Below are positions 13,501 through 24,189 of a DNA stretch of 64,000 nt, piece after piece. The notes under the pieces were generated by a model. It saw only the letters and a list, made by a program, of their open reading frames with translations. It was not told the DNA's origin and ran no database searches. The position numbers were made by a program, and so were the translations under genes. Position 1 is the stretch's first letter, and each line of letters opens with the position of its first letter. This DNA comes from Cryptomeria japonica. Taxonomy: Eukaryota > Streptophyta > Pinopsida > Cupressales > Cupressaceae. The stretch spans positions 39,734,791-39,798,790 of the forward strand of contig NC_081412.1 of assembly GCF_030272615.1 (NCBI RefSeq), read 5' to 3'.

Positions 13501-13895
13501 ATCTTATGAATAGAGTCTAACCAGAAAAATTCACCATGTACCCTGCTTAACACAATTCTTCTGATATCCTTGGGAAAATCCGGGATACTAAGAATTTCAG
13601 TAAAACCTAGGGTTTCAATTATCTTATGTTCAGTTTTGACATTTCCGGATTCATCACAAATTACAGTTTTATACATATTTTTGATTTCATCATCACCCAA
13701 TTCCTCTATATGACAATGTATATACATTCTAGGGTCTTCAGCATAAACTACCCCCTTAGGGATTTGAGAAAATGCACCTATGCTATCATCTTTCTTAGCA
13801 ATTTCAAGAACCAGTTTGAAGACGGGTCTAGGGCGCTTAACTACCTCAACAACATTAGGGTTTGCAATGAATTCAGGAGTAGATGAAGATTCCAT
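10576..13895 (-). pseudogene. Unknown ORF of about 1,100 codons in place of pol
   Basis: I do not recognise a named function. The ATG at 13895 (MESSSTPEF) opens a frame that runs to 10576, broken only by a TAA at 13014-13016, a TAG at 11538-11540 and one frame change near 11085-11110, so a single protein of about 1,100 residues is the likely ancestor. The first 300 residues look globular, with FFWLDSI, TGLPSTG, LRVNDI and CEWLKDELID segments; their layout recalls the so-called putative plant transposon protein domain, but that is a weak impression. A basic, proline- and lysine-rich stretch follows (PSPSPRKTRQKQQ, PPPKKVTPKKK), which could be a nuclear localisation signal. The last 600 residues are charged and helix-prone with probable coiled coils. 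A homologue lies at 47165-48601. None of the pol catalytic motifs is present. An env-like, packaging or host-derived role is possible, but none can be shown. Confidence 0.75.
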
Positions 13896-14196
13896 AGCTA
13901 TAAATACCTTTATCTGCCTTAAGGAATGATTGCTTGATGAATTGCTTCACTTCTTCGCGTGGAATTCCTTTGCTTGAGAATTTTTGCGCTCTCGAAGATT
14001 TGAATGCTTAGTGAAATGAAAATGGAGCCAAAACACCTATTTTATAATGTTATTTTCTTCACCTACCACATTTAATACTTGTTGGTTAAGTCACAACTTA
14101 GCTCATCTACCGATATAGAAGTAATTTCAACTTCTCACCATCACTCGAGGGAATAATAGCATGTTTCTCATTTAGTGGCTAAACCCTCAAAGGAAT

Positions 14197-15308
14197 TCAG
14201 TTGGATGAAGAGTCTCCTACCGGTGAAGTGTTACTATGTTCTGTCGGTGGAGGAGTATTCCCATCATCTTTTTTATCTGACTTTCTGATCCATTGTTTTG
14301 AAAATTCTTGCTTTACCTCTTCAACCTTTTCTTTACCCTTCAAGCTAGGACCTTTGTTATTTGTCAGTGATGACTTGCTTCTACAAAATTTAGCAATATG
14401 CCCAATCTTGTTACAAGCATAACAAGTCACATTGCTTTTCTGAAAGCTTTCCCATATCCTATGCTGGTTTGTGTTCTGCATTGATTAGATAAATGTCCAA
14501 ATCTCCCACAAACATAACATCTTACATTCATTCTGCAATTCTCTGAATTATGACCAATTTTGTTGCAATTAGAGCATTGACCGGTGGGTGCATTAGTGTT
14601 CTGATAATTCCTAGATCTACACTGATTTTCTCTATGACCATACTTGTTATAGTTAAAGCATTTTCCATTAAATTTGTAAGCATTTTGGTTGTCTTACCGG
14701 TTTGTTATGATCATGTGTGTTTGCAAACTGGAGCATTCACCAACTTCAAAGCCAAGGCCATTTGTGTCACCATTAGGTTTCTGATTCTTTAGCATGTCAC
14801 TAAGTTCTTCTGAGCTTTTCTTGAATTTCTCCTTGTGTTGATTCGCAGCAGCCAGTTCTCTTTCCAAGATTCCTTTCTTTCTCATGAGTTCATTTGAGTC
14901 ATTTTGTGTATGCATCAGATCTGTCTTCAACATATCATTTTCATGACTAAGTCTTTTATTTATATTTTCAGCATCATTCAGTCTTCTAGTCAATTCTTCT
15001 TCATTTTTCTTTCTATCTTCAATTTCTTTGCAAAATCTCATGGTCATATCTTGCATTTTATTCTTTGTTGTAGTGTTCTCTTGTTTTAGCTTGTTCACCA
15101 AATCACTAAGAGTTTCCTTTTCATCATTCTCATTTTGCATCTTTTCACAAAGTTCTCTTCTCTTGTTTCTTGCAATGGTAAGATTTTCTTGAAGTGCTTG
15201 AATAATATCTTGTGCAGCCTTTAGATCATCTTCAAGTTTGATATTCTTCAATTTCTCTGTATCATAGTCTGAAAGAGTTGTTTCCAAATGCTTCATCAAG
15301 TTTTCCAT
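14197..15308 (-). pseudogene. gag: Gag with coiled coil and four zinc knuckles
   Basis: The start is taken at the ATG at 15308 (MENLMKHLETT), 59 bases after the primer-binding site. The first 200 residues are a long charged coiled coil. A TAA at 14694-14696 is followed in the same frame by three CCHC-type knuckles: CFNYNKYGHRENQC (second Cys changed to Tyr), CSNCNKIGHNSENC and CYVCGRFGHLSNQC. After one frame change comes a fourth, CYACNKIGHIAKFC, and a Lys/Glu-rich tail. Gag forms the virus-like particle and the knuckles bind element RNA. The same four-knuckle design occurs at 62658-63834. The two breaks mean this copy does not make full-length Gag. Confidence 0.8.
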
Positions 15309-15366
15309 CTCTACCGGTGTCAAGATCTTCCTCAAGCTATTAGTCTTCTGAAAATAGAGGACCAAA

Positions 15367-15377
15367 CTCTGATACCA
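15367..15377 (-). promoter_or_regulatory. Primer-binding site, initiator Met-tRNA type
   Basis: The minus strand reads TGGTATCAGAG two bases after the LTR end. This is complementary to the 3' end of plant initiator Met-tRNA, the usual primer for Copia elements. Confidence 0.9.
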
Positions 15378-15379
15378 AT

Positions 15380-16056
15380 TGTTAGGATTCCCAAAGATAC
15401 TAAGAGAGGGGGGGGGGGGGGGGGGTGGTGAATCAGTATCTTACCAGTTATTGAATTTACTTGATTTAAAACATGAAATGCATATCAAAGGAAACTCGGT
15501 GTGGGGAAAACCTTGGTGGGATTTGTGACCCACAATATTCACTTACTGGCCAATAGGAAGGCCAAGTGCCTAGAGCTCACTACTCAATTACAAAATGGGA
15601 AGTCACACTGACTTACAAAATGGATTATGCAAATCCAATGTCTTGTACTGCTTCAGATTAGCATCTTCTATGCCAGATCCAGTACCGGTTTTAGCTCTAC
15701 TTCATACATAAACCCTTAACCTAAAATTCACATATTAGGTCTGCATAATTTCGCCTCTTTCCTTATTACAAAATGTTCTACAATGATCTCATACATATAT
15801 GAGTCATATTACAACTCACCATGTCGGCTTACAATGATTTTATAATTAATTACAAAATATATTATTAACAAAATTCCTGTTGGCTTGGGTGTCGATAGCC
15901 TTCCTTTTACTATCGGTGTTTTGTGTGCCGGTATAGAGTTTGTCGTTGCTGGTGCTGGTAAATTGTCTTACTGGTATCATATGATTGCAAGGTTGCCATC
16001 AATGACAAAACCTTCAATCACCTTCAATATCTCATTGGAGTGTGCATTTGCCAACA
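15380..16056 (-). repeat. 5' LTR of the pol-less element
   Basis: 677 bp. It matches 9588-10373 but lacks about 110 bp after ATGCATATCAAA (near 15488). It also holds an expanded G run of about 18 bases (about 15409-15426), where the other LTR has eight or so. Confidence 0.9.
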
Positions 16057-18128
16057 CCACGAACCACCAATAGAAAAACTATTGGTTCATGAGAGGAAGG
16101 AGAGAGAGGACATGAATACACACTTTGGTGAACTATGAGAAGAAAGGTGAACAAGAGAGAAATCACAGACATCTCACCCCTAAAACTAGGTGATCCATGG
16201 AGAGAAGGACATGGAAATCTAGCCCCCAAAGTCTGTCTGGGTGATCCATGTAAGGGAGGAGAGTGGGAACACCATTAGTTCCACCCAACCTCAAGCGTGT
16301 GTGTGCAAGTAAGGTTTGAAGTGCCTCATAGGAGTCTATGCCCGAGTTCACTACAACCTGTTATGGAATGTATAGTACAAGTGTCAAGAAAGGCATGATA
16401 TCTCACTCTAAGAGTCTATGGTCTAGTTCCAAAAATAATCACCCTCCATAAGAGAAAAGTGGCGTCATCTCGCTCTAAGAGTCTGTGCTCTGGTTCTGAG
16501 AATGACCCACTATACAAGAAAATAAGAAGTGAAGACATATCGCTCTAAGAGTCTGTGCTCTAGTTCTGAGAATGATCCATTGTACCAGGAAAAAGTAGCA
16601 TTATCTCGCTCTTAGAGTCTGTGCTCTGGTTTCGAGAATGACCTATTATACAAGAAAATAGTGATGACATCTTTCTCTAAGAGGCTTCCCTTTGGTTCCA
16701 AGAATGTCCCACTATACAATACAAGAGAAATATAGTACAAAGGAGTGGTGTGGGTGCCCCCCCCTTAAGATGTCAACATAGGTTGATGTTGATAGCTTAA
16801 GGAAAGTAGAATAAGGATACCTACCTTCATCACAAATAATATATCCATTATGCAACAATGTCATAAATCCAGGCAAGAGAGGGAATACTCTTCAAGCAAG
16901 GATAGGATAGTTGAAAAGAGATATCTTGTTGTAAGTGTAAAGGTGATCCTTGGAGAAGAGATCTTTGCTCAAAAGACATGATATTCCTCCAAGAGAAGTT
17001 GTCTTAGATAAGTATAACATCTTGTAGAACAAGAATGCAATCCTTCCTCCTATTCCTATGTGAAAAGTATTCTTGATGAGGGATGACTCACTTTTAGCCC
17101 CAAGAGGGATGGCTGAATTTATCATAGATGTACATTACCAAGTGTGAAAGAGGTTGTAGTCAAGGATCTACACCTCTTGTATAAGGGAGAACCCTTGAGA
17201 AAACCACCAACAATTTTGCACAAGGAATGACATCAAGTAATTTAACTCACACCATTCACCAAATAGAGCACCGTGGATCCCTAGAGAGAAAGAGAGAGAG
17301 AGAAAGAGGAATCATTGTCCCCCAAGTGCAGGAACAATGAGAAGAGCTCACACAATCTTCTAGAGATAGATTAAACATAATAAAATGCACAATGTACTTT
17401 CATGAATGCATGGAAGAAAAGACATTAGTATATGTAAAATACATATCTCAAGAAGTGGTAATCTTCGAAAGGAAGAGATAAAAAGTATCACATATTCCCC
17501 AAGGGGGATTAATCATAAAAACATATCATTGTAAGAAATGATAATCTCATATGAAAAATGCAGCCCCTAAAGGAAATAGTGATACAAGAGATAAAAAGAA
17601 GGAAAGGAGTGAAAATCATTGCCCCCAAGTGAGGAGGATAAAAACATGACACATCTTCTATTGGTGAGTATTTTCAAGCTATATACCTTCCTAATGGAAC
17701 AAATCCTCTCAAGGAAGGGATACAAACTTCTCAAGAGATCATTCCATGCTGACGGGCACATCGTACTTGCAAATAATCGAGACCATAGGAAAAGTAAGTT
17801 TTCCAGAAGAATGAAGGAAAGAGAAGAAATGCACTACTCATTAAAGAAACTGTGTGCGAGAAAAGTGGTTAGCAAAAACATAAATTTCTGATTCAAAAGG
17901 ATCCACACACTAATGGGACTCTTGGTGCAAGTTATGGAGCTATATTGAATAGCTCAACTTCCCAAGGGATGTTCCATTATTCTCTATCTCATAGGAACCC
18001 TCAAGCCAATGCCTTTGCTCTCAGATCACTGAGAAAAGTGACCCAACTCCAAGAATGAGTGATGTTTGATTAATTTAGCATGAATGCATTCCTAGATATG
18101 TATGATACTAAATCTATGATGATTTAAA
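16057..18128 (-). other. Non-coding element DNA
   Basis: Probably the continuation of the Gypsy-like element interrupted at 9587. No convincing ORF is present. It is rich in short C-runs of the type GCCCCCAAGTG and contains the tandem repeat at 16385-16730. The border with the LINE at about 18129 is sharp in content, but no repeat marks it. Confidence 0.4.
16385..16730. repeat. Tandem repeat, unit about 70-75 bp, five copies
   Basis: Each unit carries CATCTCGCTCTAAGAGTC, then TGTGCTCTGGTTC, GAGAATGA and CACTATACAAGA. The first and last units are the most diverged. Confidence 0.85.
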
Positions 18129-18423
18129 CTAGCATGAGAAGTTGTTCATAGTGAACCTAGTAGTAAGAAATCTGTGAGAAAATCCAACAACATGCCCATC
18201 CAGCTTGCTCTTATTCCAGAGAGTAGCAATTCCCCCCAAAGCACCTTTTGCCTCACTATAATAGAAGGCAGCGCCCGACCATATACTGTCCACAAGATTA
18301 GAAAAAAAATGATAGGCCATTTTCATCTAATAATGTCAACCTTATTGGTTACTATGCATGTCTTAAGAGCATACTACTTCTGGGGTTGTTTAAACCCCTT
18401 AAGCTCCATGAAAGGAACTTCAT
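18129..18423 (-). pseudogene. LINE ORF2 endonuclease start, truncated
   Basis: The ATG at 18423 lies 33 bases after the ORF1 stop. The opening MKFLSWSLRGLNNP is the well-known start of the AP-endonuclease domain of plant LINE ORF2 proteins. After a stop, a second conserved stretch, KGALGGIATLWNKSKL, is seen at about 18190-18240. Nothing of the rest of the endonuclease or the reverse transcriptase remains. Confidence 0.75.
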
Positions 18424-18455
18424 TTCTTGCCTTTTTGAGATGTCTCCAGAGTTAA

Positions 18456-19987
18456 TTACCGTCCACTAGAAATTTCTCTTGCCATTGCCTTAGTTCTGAG
18501 GGTCCTCTCAGAGGGTATGCCTAGTTTAGAGTCGTTTCCAACATCCACCTTCTTATTTCCTCTAGTTTTTCTTTTAGGTTCTTGCCATTCCTTTTTCTCT
18601 TTATCCACAGGTGAAGATAGGGTAGAACGACTTCCATGAGATAGAACAATGATCTCCCCTATAGATCTACTAGCAGAAGAGGAGGAGGTCAAATCTAGTA
18701 CTTTCACTTTGGGAGGTGTGGGCCCAGTCCCTGTGCACCATATGCTTCTCCCTCTTTCTCCCATAGTGTTGGGATTCAGCTACTTGAGCACAAGCGTAGT
18801 GGTCTCAGTGTACCCTATCTTCTCTCTGAATAACTCTTTAGCTTTTAGTCCTTCTTTTTCTACCTTCATCTGGGAGATCTCTCCCTCTTCTAGGTCCGGG
18901 CCCGAGCATCTCCCCAAGGACGGAGGTGTCACCTTGGGGTCAGGGGTCTTCATCATATTAAGAATACCTTCCAAGAAGGGGTAGCCCTCCTCAATAGTAT
19001 CTTGAGGACCATCCCTTCCCTTCAAGTCCTTGGCCTTAATCTCAATATTGTCAATAATCGGGGGATTGGGGGGGTAACATTTTGAGTTGCCTCCACATTG
19101 ACAATACCCGAGAAGGATAGCTTCTCCTTCATTTTTTCCTCCGGAGGCAGAGGGGTCAGGCAATCAGCTATTACATGACCATGTTTTCCACATCTTTAGA
19201 AATAAAGGGAGGTATTCTCGTAGACAATAGCCTGCGTCCATTTACCCCATTTAGATTTGAGAGCTATGAAGTTAGAGAGGGGATTGTTAACAACCACATT
19301 CACACATAGGTGAGCATAAACTAGTCTAGACTTTTGCATCGTCACATTGTCAACAGCAACGAACTAGCCAAATGAGTTGCCAATCCATCTAAAAATGGTG
19401 TCATCCCAAAACTCCAAAGGGAGGCTAGGGAGTCTGATCCAGACCGGTGCCAGTCTGAGGAGGTCTACACTAGGGTCAAACCTCGGCTTCTACTTAGAGA
19501 GAGTTAAGCAATGTTTGTTGTAAGACCATGATCCAGACATAATGTAAATGAAGTCTTCTTCTGGAATGAATCTGAATAAAAAGAGCCCCCCTGGCATAGC
19601 AGAGATAGAGACACTACCTTTTAGTTTCCATCTGGAACCAGCCCATCTTCTAACCATATCTATCGTGGGTATGAAGGCCAAGAATCTCCCCACCAAGCAG
19701 AGGTGTAGGGAGGAGGCGATATTATCCATAATACTATCGAGGAGGCAAATCTCGGGACCATCCTCACCAGTAGCTACCTTCGGTAGTAGAGTCGACGACC
19801 TTGACTTAGTATTCCCACCAAGGGAACCTTTCCAAGTACTCGCTTGAGCTTCCCTAGGAAAAGGCCCCACAACATCAGTCTTGGGAACCTTGTTAAGAGA
19901 ATCCAAGATGGAGGTCTCATGTGGAATCTTCACATGGGAGGGAGCCTCGTGTAGCACCACATTACAAGCATCAACGACACCCGCCAA
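18456..19987 (-). pseudogene. LINE ORF1 with DUF4283-like domain and degenerate zinc knuckle
   Basis: The likely start is MAGVVDACNVV at 19987. Residues about 80-165 and on past the TAG at 19490 fit the DUF4283 pattern of plant LINE ORF1 proteins: FLAFIPTIDMVRRW, WKLKGSVSI, then SGSWSYNKHCLTL and a WIRLPSLPLEFWDD segment at about 19380-19440. A knuckle follows near 19160-19205; CGKHGHVIADC is readable, but the first Cys is lost and a TAA lies beside it. The C-terminal half (19163-18456) is acidic and basic by turns and has one TAG. ORF1 proteins of this type bind LINE RNA. At least three stops or frame changes make it non-functional. Confidence 0.75.
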
Positions 19988-20110
19988 GGGAGCCCACCCA
20001 GCACTCTAGGAGTGCAGCATGAGAGCCAGATCCAGACACAGCTGCAGGTTAGTAGGGGAGGTCAGGTTCCGGGGAGGACGGGCCCTCCCCTGCAGAAATG
20101 ACATCCATTG

Positions 20111-21187
20111 TAGAAATTCAAAAAATCCGATGAGCGGGAAAGTTGCAAAGCTCAGAGAATGTTCAATTTTATTCAAGTTGTAATTGTTGCTACTTGCATG
20201 TATGTTTAGTATATAAACTTTCTAATGTTGACAATGATTTATCTAAACATTTTTCATAAGGATTAATCCTAAATCCTAGTAATAAAAAAAGTGAGTCATC
20301 ATTAGAGCATGGTGTTTGTTTGGAACTTGTGATAGCTCCATATACCATGTTCAAAGTGGCTCCTCTTGTATCTTTTCCTCCTTCCCCAAAAAATGTTCAA
20401 CAGGATTCGGAGGCAGAAGATTTGCCTGATTAGCTCCATTCATGTCATAGATTTTCTCTCCTCTCTTACTTGTTTGTAACATTCCTCTTTTTGTTTCTCT
20501 TTTCTTCTATTTGTTGTTCGGAGTGTTGTCTACTTGACGACAATGCAAAGAGTTGAGATCTCTTTTAGTCTCTTCCATGTTGACTCAAAATACACATGTG
20601 CCCTTCTTCCATTGTGTTTCTACTTCCTTTGGGGGATGAGGTCAATTCAATGCAAATATATTTCATGATATGCATTATTTATCATAAGCGTATACTAACC
20701 CCAGAGTTACTAGAACCCTTATGTGTTTTGTGTTTTATGACCATTATCCTTTGATTTGTCCTTTCTTGGGGGCATATCAATATGGTAATGTGATTGTCTT
20801 TTAATGCATGCTACCTTAAATAAATTTCTCTCATTGAGGTGTAGGCAATCTCTTTAACATGGGGGAATACACTCCACTCAATGTTTCACTTTTTGCACAC
20901 ACTTTCACATGTCTTGATACTCAAGTTACTTTGCAAACTTAGCCTTTTTCTTTGTAATTTTGGAATTTTTCTTTCATGACTCATAGTAAGTGAACCTTAC
21001 TAGGCTAGTAGTCATCATTCTCTCTCTATATTTCTCTTATGATTTCCCTTTTATCTTGATATTGAAGTAGTAAGATCCTAAAATAATCTAGGGGCTTGGT
21101 GTATCTTGCCTCTTTGATGACTTAATGAAAGCTTTTCAATGTGAACCTTTGTACTTTACCAAGAGTATGCTTGGTATCATACTCCTA
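20111..21187 (+). other. 3' non-coding part of a plus-strand Gypsy-like element
   Basis: No ORF of note. Its position just before a polypurine tract and LTR suggests the untranslated 3' end of a Gypsy element. Its pol genes are not in the window, perhaps displaced by the LINE. Confidence 0.4.
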
Positions 21188-21204
21188 GTAAAGTGGGGGA
21201 TAAA
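21188..21204 (+). promoter_or_regulatory. Polypurine tract
   Basis: AGTAAAGTGGGGGATAAA stands directly before TGTAGCATCC. It closely resembles the tract of the minus-strand element at 9208-9220, so the two belong to related Gypsy families. Confidence 0.7.
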
Positions 21205-21905
21205 TGTAGCATCCTAAATTATAATTCCTTATAATTTGTATCCTTATATGGGTCATCACCTTGGCATTCGTGTCTCGAGGCCTGATCAGAGCCCTGATTC
21301 TTCTCCCACCATGCAACAAGTTCATCTTTTTCAACATGCACACCTTAACCCCCTTGTTTCTTAGTCCCTGATTGGTTAGGACCAATGCGCTACCACTCTA
21401 GTCCTCCCAATAAGAGCCCATTTTGGGGCCCCTTAATGGTAATATCATTCTGGTGGGGACCTAGATCCCGTGTTGGCTCATGTTGAAAAATTAAATTGTT
21501 TTTTGACAAGAAATTATAAAAGGAGGTTTATCCCTCTCATTTTGACATCCACTCCTAATTAATTCAATTCAAACAATCAAGCATTCATTCAAATTCAACT
21601 GAGCAAGCAATCAGTCTTCTTTCAAGCACTAGAGCTAAAGTAAGGTCAAGATTCAAGCATTAGATTTGACATTCATATTTTATGTTTATGAAGACTTCAT
21701 AAAACCCTAATTCCTTCTAGAGATAAACAAAACTCCATTAGGTACAACACTAGTGTTTGAAACATTATTCAACATTTTCCTTAAAAGGAGATTACTTTCA
21801 TTACTAAAATTCAATTACATTTCATTTCTATTTCATAGTTAATTCCAAACTCAGGGTTTGACCTAAGGCAGAACCCTATTCCCAACCTATTTTTCTTCTA
21901 TAATA
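21205..21905 (+). mobile_element. Gypsy-like 3' LTR, right border uncertain
   Basis: It begins TGTAGCATCCTAAATT after the polypurine tract and contains a TATAAAAGGAGG promoter box at about 21516. The right edge is approximate, because the partner LTR is outside the window. Confidence 0.6.
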
Positions 21906-22329
21906 TGCACATGAACAGATATGGAGTTGTGATCTTCAAAATTGACTTTATTTACAAAGATGAACAATTTCCCCTTTAGATGGAAAAAAGTATGAAGGAC
22001 CAAATTAACGGGCATTCTAATCCTGACATTTTAGGAGCTCCTTCTGGGAATAGATCCGAGCACTCACATATTACTCATATCTAGGTTTGTGTCTTGATCT
22101 AATGACTGTAGCTCACTGCTTATGCATTTTACTTCAATTCCAACATATTTACCCTAATTTCAACATTCTCACAATTCAACTTAAAAGAAGATAACCAACC
22201 CCCCAAAGTGAATCTAATAATAATTATCAGCCCTATCCTTGTTGATTCATGGCTAGATCTATTAGGTTCACTCCTCTTTTAATGTAGTGGGCCCTAAGTC
22301 TAAAATTAATGGTTTTCATACATCTAATT
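21906..22329. other. Unassigned DNA
   Basis: Between the Gypsy LTR and the first recognisable Copia sequence. No feature was identified. Confidence 0.35.
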
Positions 22330-22807
22330 GTGGAAATCCTAATTTTTCACCATTACAAGAAGAAAAAGCACCTTTAGGTACCTAAAAGCCATGACCATTT
22401 GCTAAATGTGAAACCTTCACCTCTTCTAATGAATTATTCATAGATTTACTTTTTACAAAAGTACTGTTACACTCAATAGAGTATGCATCCATCTTATATA
22501 GTGTTCCAAATCCGACACCTCTAGCAATCACCATAGCACCTCTAACCATTTTGCATCTTGCATAAAAAGACTACTTGCACACCCACATCAATAATTTTAA
22601 TCACATACAATAGATTTTGAGCAAGCTAGGGATATGCAACATACCACTAATCCTTTTTATTCTACCATTAGTAAAATTGACTCTAACTTTACCATGACCA
22701 ACAATATCTACATGAGAACCATCACCCAAGTACACCTTACATTTATTAAATTCTTCGTATTCAAAAAACAATCTCTATTAGAAACTATCATATGAAAAGA
22801 TGCACCA
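22330..22807 (-). pseudogene. pol: Copia protease/pre-integrase fragment
   Basis: Reading from 22807 down: GASFHMIVSNRDCFFEYEEF, then CKVYLGDGSHVDIVGHGKV and ISGMLHIPSLL. These are the blocks that follow the protease active site in plant Copia polyproteins. The active-site Asp-Ser codons lie on the other side of a solo LTR (from about 23200), so the site is split. Stops occur from about 22615 on. Confidence 0.75.
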
Positions 22808-23194
22808 TGTCGGTATATTTAATTTATTTTATTTATCTCTTATGATATAATTACACTTTACTTAAGCTAACTTAGGAAATTGCATAGGAGTATTTGGAGC
22901 ATTTTCGCTTTAGGTGGACTTATCCTTTTCTAGGATGCATAGTTATTTGTATTGGGTGGTTGAGTTCTAACTAAATCCTAGCTACCCTTGCATTTTATTG
23001 ATCCACATGTCATTATTGTGTGCACTCTCATTTCCTTTTGCCTTTCCTATATAAACAGGCTTATGTACATTTTTTATTCATCTAGCTATTTACATCTTGA
23101 TGAGAGTACAATTTCTTCTTGTCTCTATTGTTCTCTCTTGTGTGTGCTATTCAATTGGCTTCTATATTTTGGGTTGCTATAGTCAATTCTTACA
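22808..23194. mobile_element. Small solo LTR in the Copia protease
   Basis: 387 bp from TGTCGGTATATTT to TCAATTCTTACA, flanked by CACCA (22803-22807) and CACTC (23195-23199), a degenerate 5-bp target duplication. A TATATAAAC box lies at 23050, so transcription was probably on the plus strand. Its size fits a TRIM-like or short Copia LTR. Confidence 0.6.
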
Positions 23195-23339
23195 CACTCG
23201 ATTCAATTAACCATGCATCATTATTTGTATTAGTGGCCAAAGTTACAAGGAAGACATCACCATCTTCCTTCTCAAACTCAGAATCAAAATCAAACTTCTT
23301 CTTTTTCTTCTTTTATTATTCTTTGCAATCCTTATGAAA

Positions 23340-24069
23340 ATGTCCCGATTTACTACAATTCTAGCCAATGATGTTGGATCTTCCAGGAGATTTTGATCTC
23401 CCTCTAGACTTGGATTTATCACACTTCTCATTCTTCTTGCCTTTTTGCTTAGGTCCTCCATGAACAGTTAGGGCTATCTTCAAACTCATGGATACCTTCC
23501 TCCACATCTCCTCACCAAGAAAGGCACCCAACACATATTCAAAGTTCAAAACAATATAAGTACTATCAATAGCTATAACAAGACAATTCTATGAATCAAG
23601 CAAAGAAAAAAGAAGGATCTGACATTTGTCCTCTTTATCCATCTTGACACCAATAGATGTTAAATGACCTACCAACATATTAAATGCTTCTAGGTGGTCT
23701 ATAATTAGGCCACCCTCTTCCATTCTCAAAGAATATAATTTCTTCTAAGTCAATAAAATCTGATTCAATAAATATTATGTTTGGTATATCTCAACAAGAT
23801 TACTCCATAGCTTCTTTGTAGGGGTCTCTTCATGGCCATTGATTAGAACAAAGCCTACCAAAAATAGTTTGATTAGACCCTTAGCTTTATGGTTCATAAC
23901 ACCATACTGGGTAGCCACAATAGAATCTAAAAGTATTGATATATTTCCATCAATAACATCCCATAGATCTCGATCTATTAGCAGAACCCCCATCTTCAAC
24001 TTTCACATCTCAAAATTACTTCCAAAAAATTTCTCCTCCTCTATTCTCCCTCCAGAATTATCCATCTAA
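23340..24069 (-). pseudogene. gag: Copia Gag remnant
   Basis: It starts near 24066 (MDNSGG). Typical Copia Gag segments follow: FFGSNFEMWKLKMGVLLIDR, DLWDVIDGN, LWSNLVEIYQT, then a Lys/Arg/Ser-rich linker (GRSKSPGRS) and a CSKSGHFHKDC knuckle near 23330-23360 whose first Cys is altered. Several stops and frame changes. The adjacent 23195-23340 segment continues to the Asp-Ala-Trp that precedes the protease. Confidence 0.75.
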
Positions 24070-24173
24070 AAATTCTTGTGACAAGACAAAAAAGTATCTT
24101 CTGTATAAGCTGCCACTCAAATTTGGATAAGTTCAAAAAGATCATCAACCTAAAACTAAAACCAAAGGTGATC

Positions 24174-24187
24174 AGGCTTTGATACCA
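24174..24187 (-). promoter_or_regulatory. Primer-binding site
   Basis: The minus strand reads TGGTATCAAAGCC next to the LTR end. It is complementary to initiator Met-tRNA with one change from the usual TGGTATCAGAGC. Confidence 0.75.
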
Positions 24188-24189
24188 CT

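Larger units (their letters stand above)
9588..16056 (-). mobile_element. Complete LTR retrotransposon without pol, minus strand
   Basis: Two related LTRs (9588-10373 and 15380-16056) begin TG and end CA. On the minus strand the order is 5' LTR, primer-binding site, gag, long unknown ORF, polypurine tract, 3' LTR. The flanking pentamers CTACG (9583-9587) and CCACG (16057-16061) are a probable target-site duplication with one change. The internal 5 kb shows no protease, integrase, reverse transcriptase or RNase H motif in any frame I could read. The LTR style, primer site and polypurine tract are those of plant Copia elements, so this is probably a non-autonomous Copia relative. It is inserted in a Gypsy-like element. 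Confidence 0.85.
18129..20110 (-). mobile_element. LINE, minus strand, truncated in ORF2
   Basis: A GC-rich leader (about 19990-20110), ORF1 (19987-18456) and the start of ORF2 (18423 downward) lie in the correct order on the minus strand. Only about 100 codons of ORF2 remain, so the reverse transcriptase and 3' end are missing. GC content is clearly higher than in the flanks. Confidence 0.8.

Noticed and set aside
16385-16730. CRISPR-like array
   Set aside because: Units are contiguous degenerate tandem repeats without unique spacers, in plant retroelement DNA.
17619-17891. 90-codon plus-strand frame
   Set aside because: No motif, inside non-coding element DNA, no counterpart.
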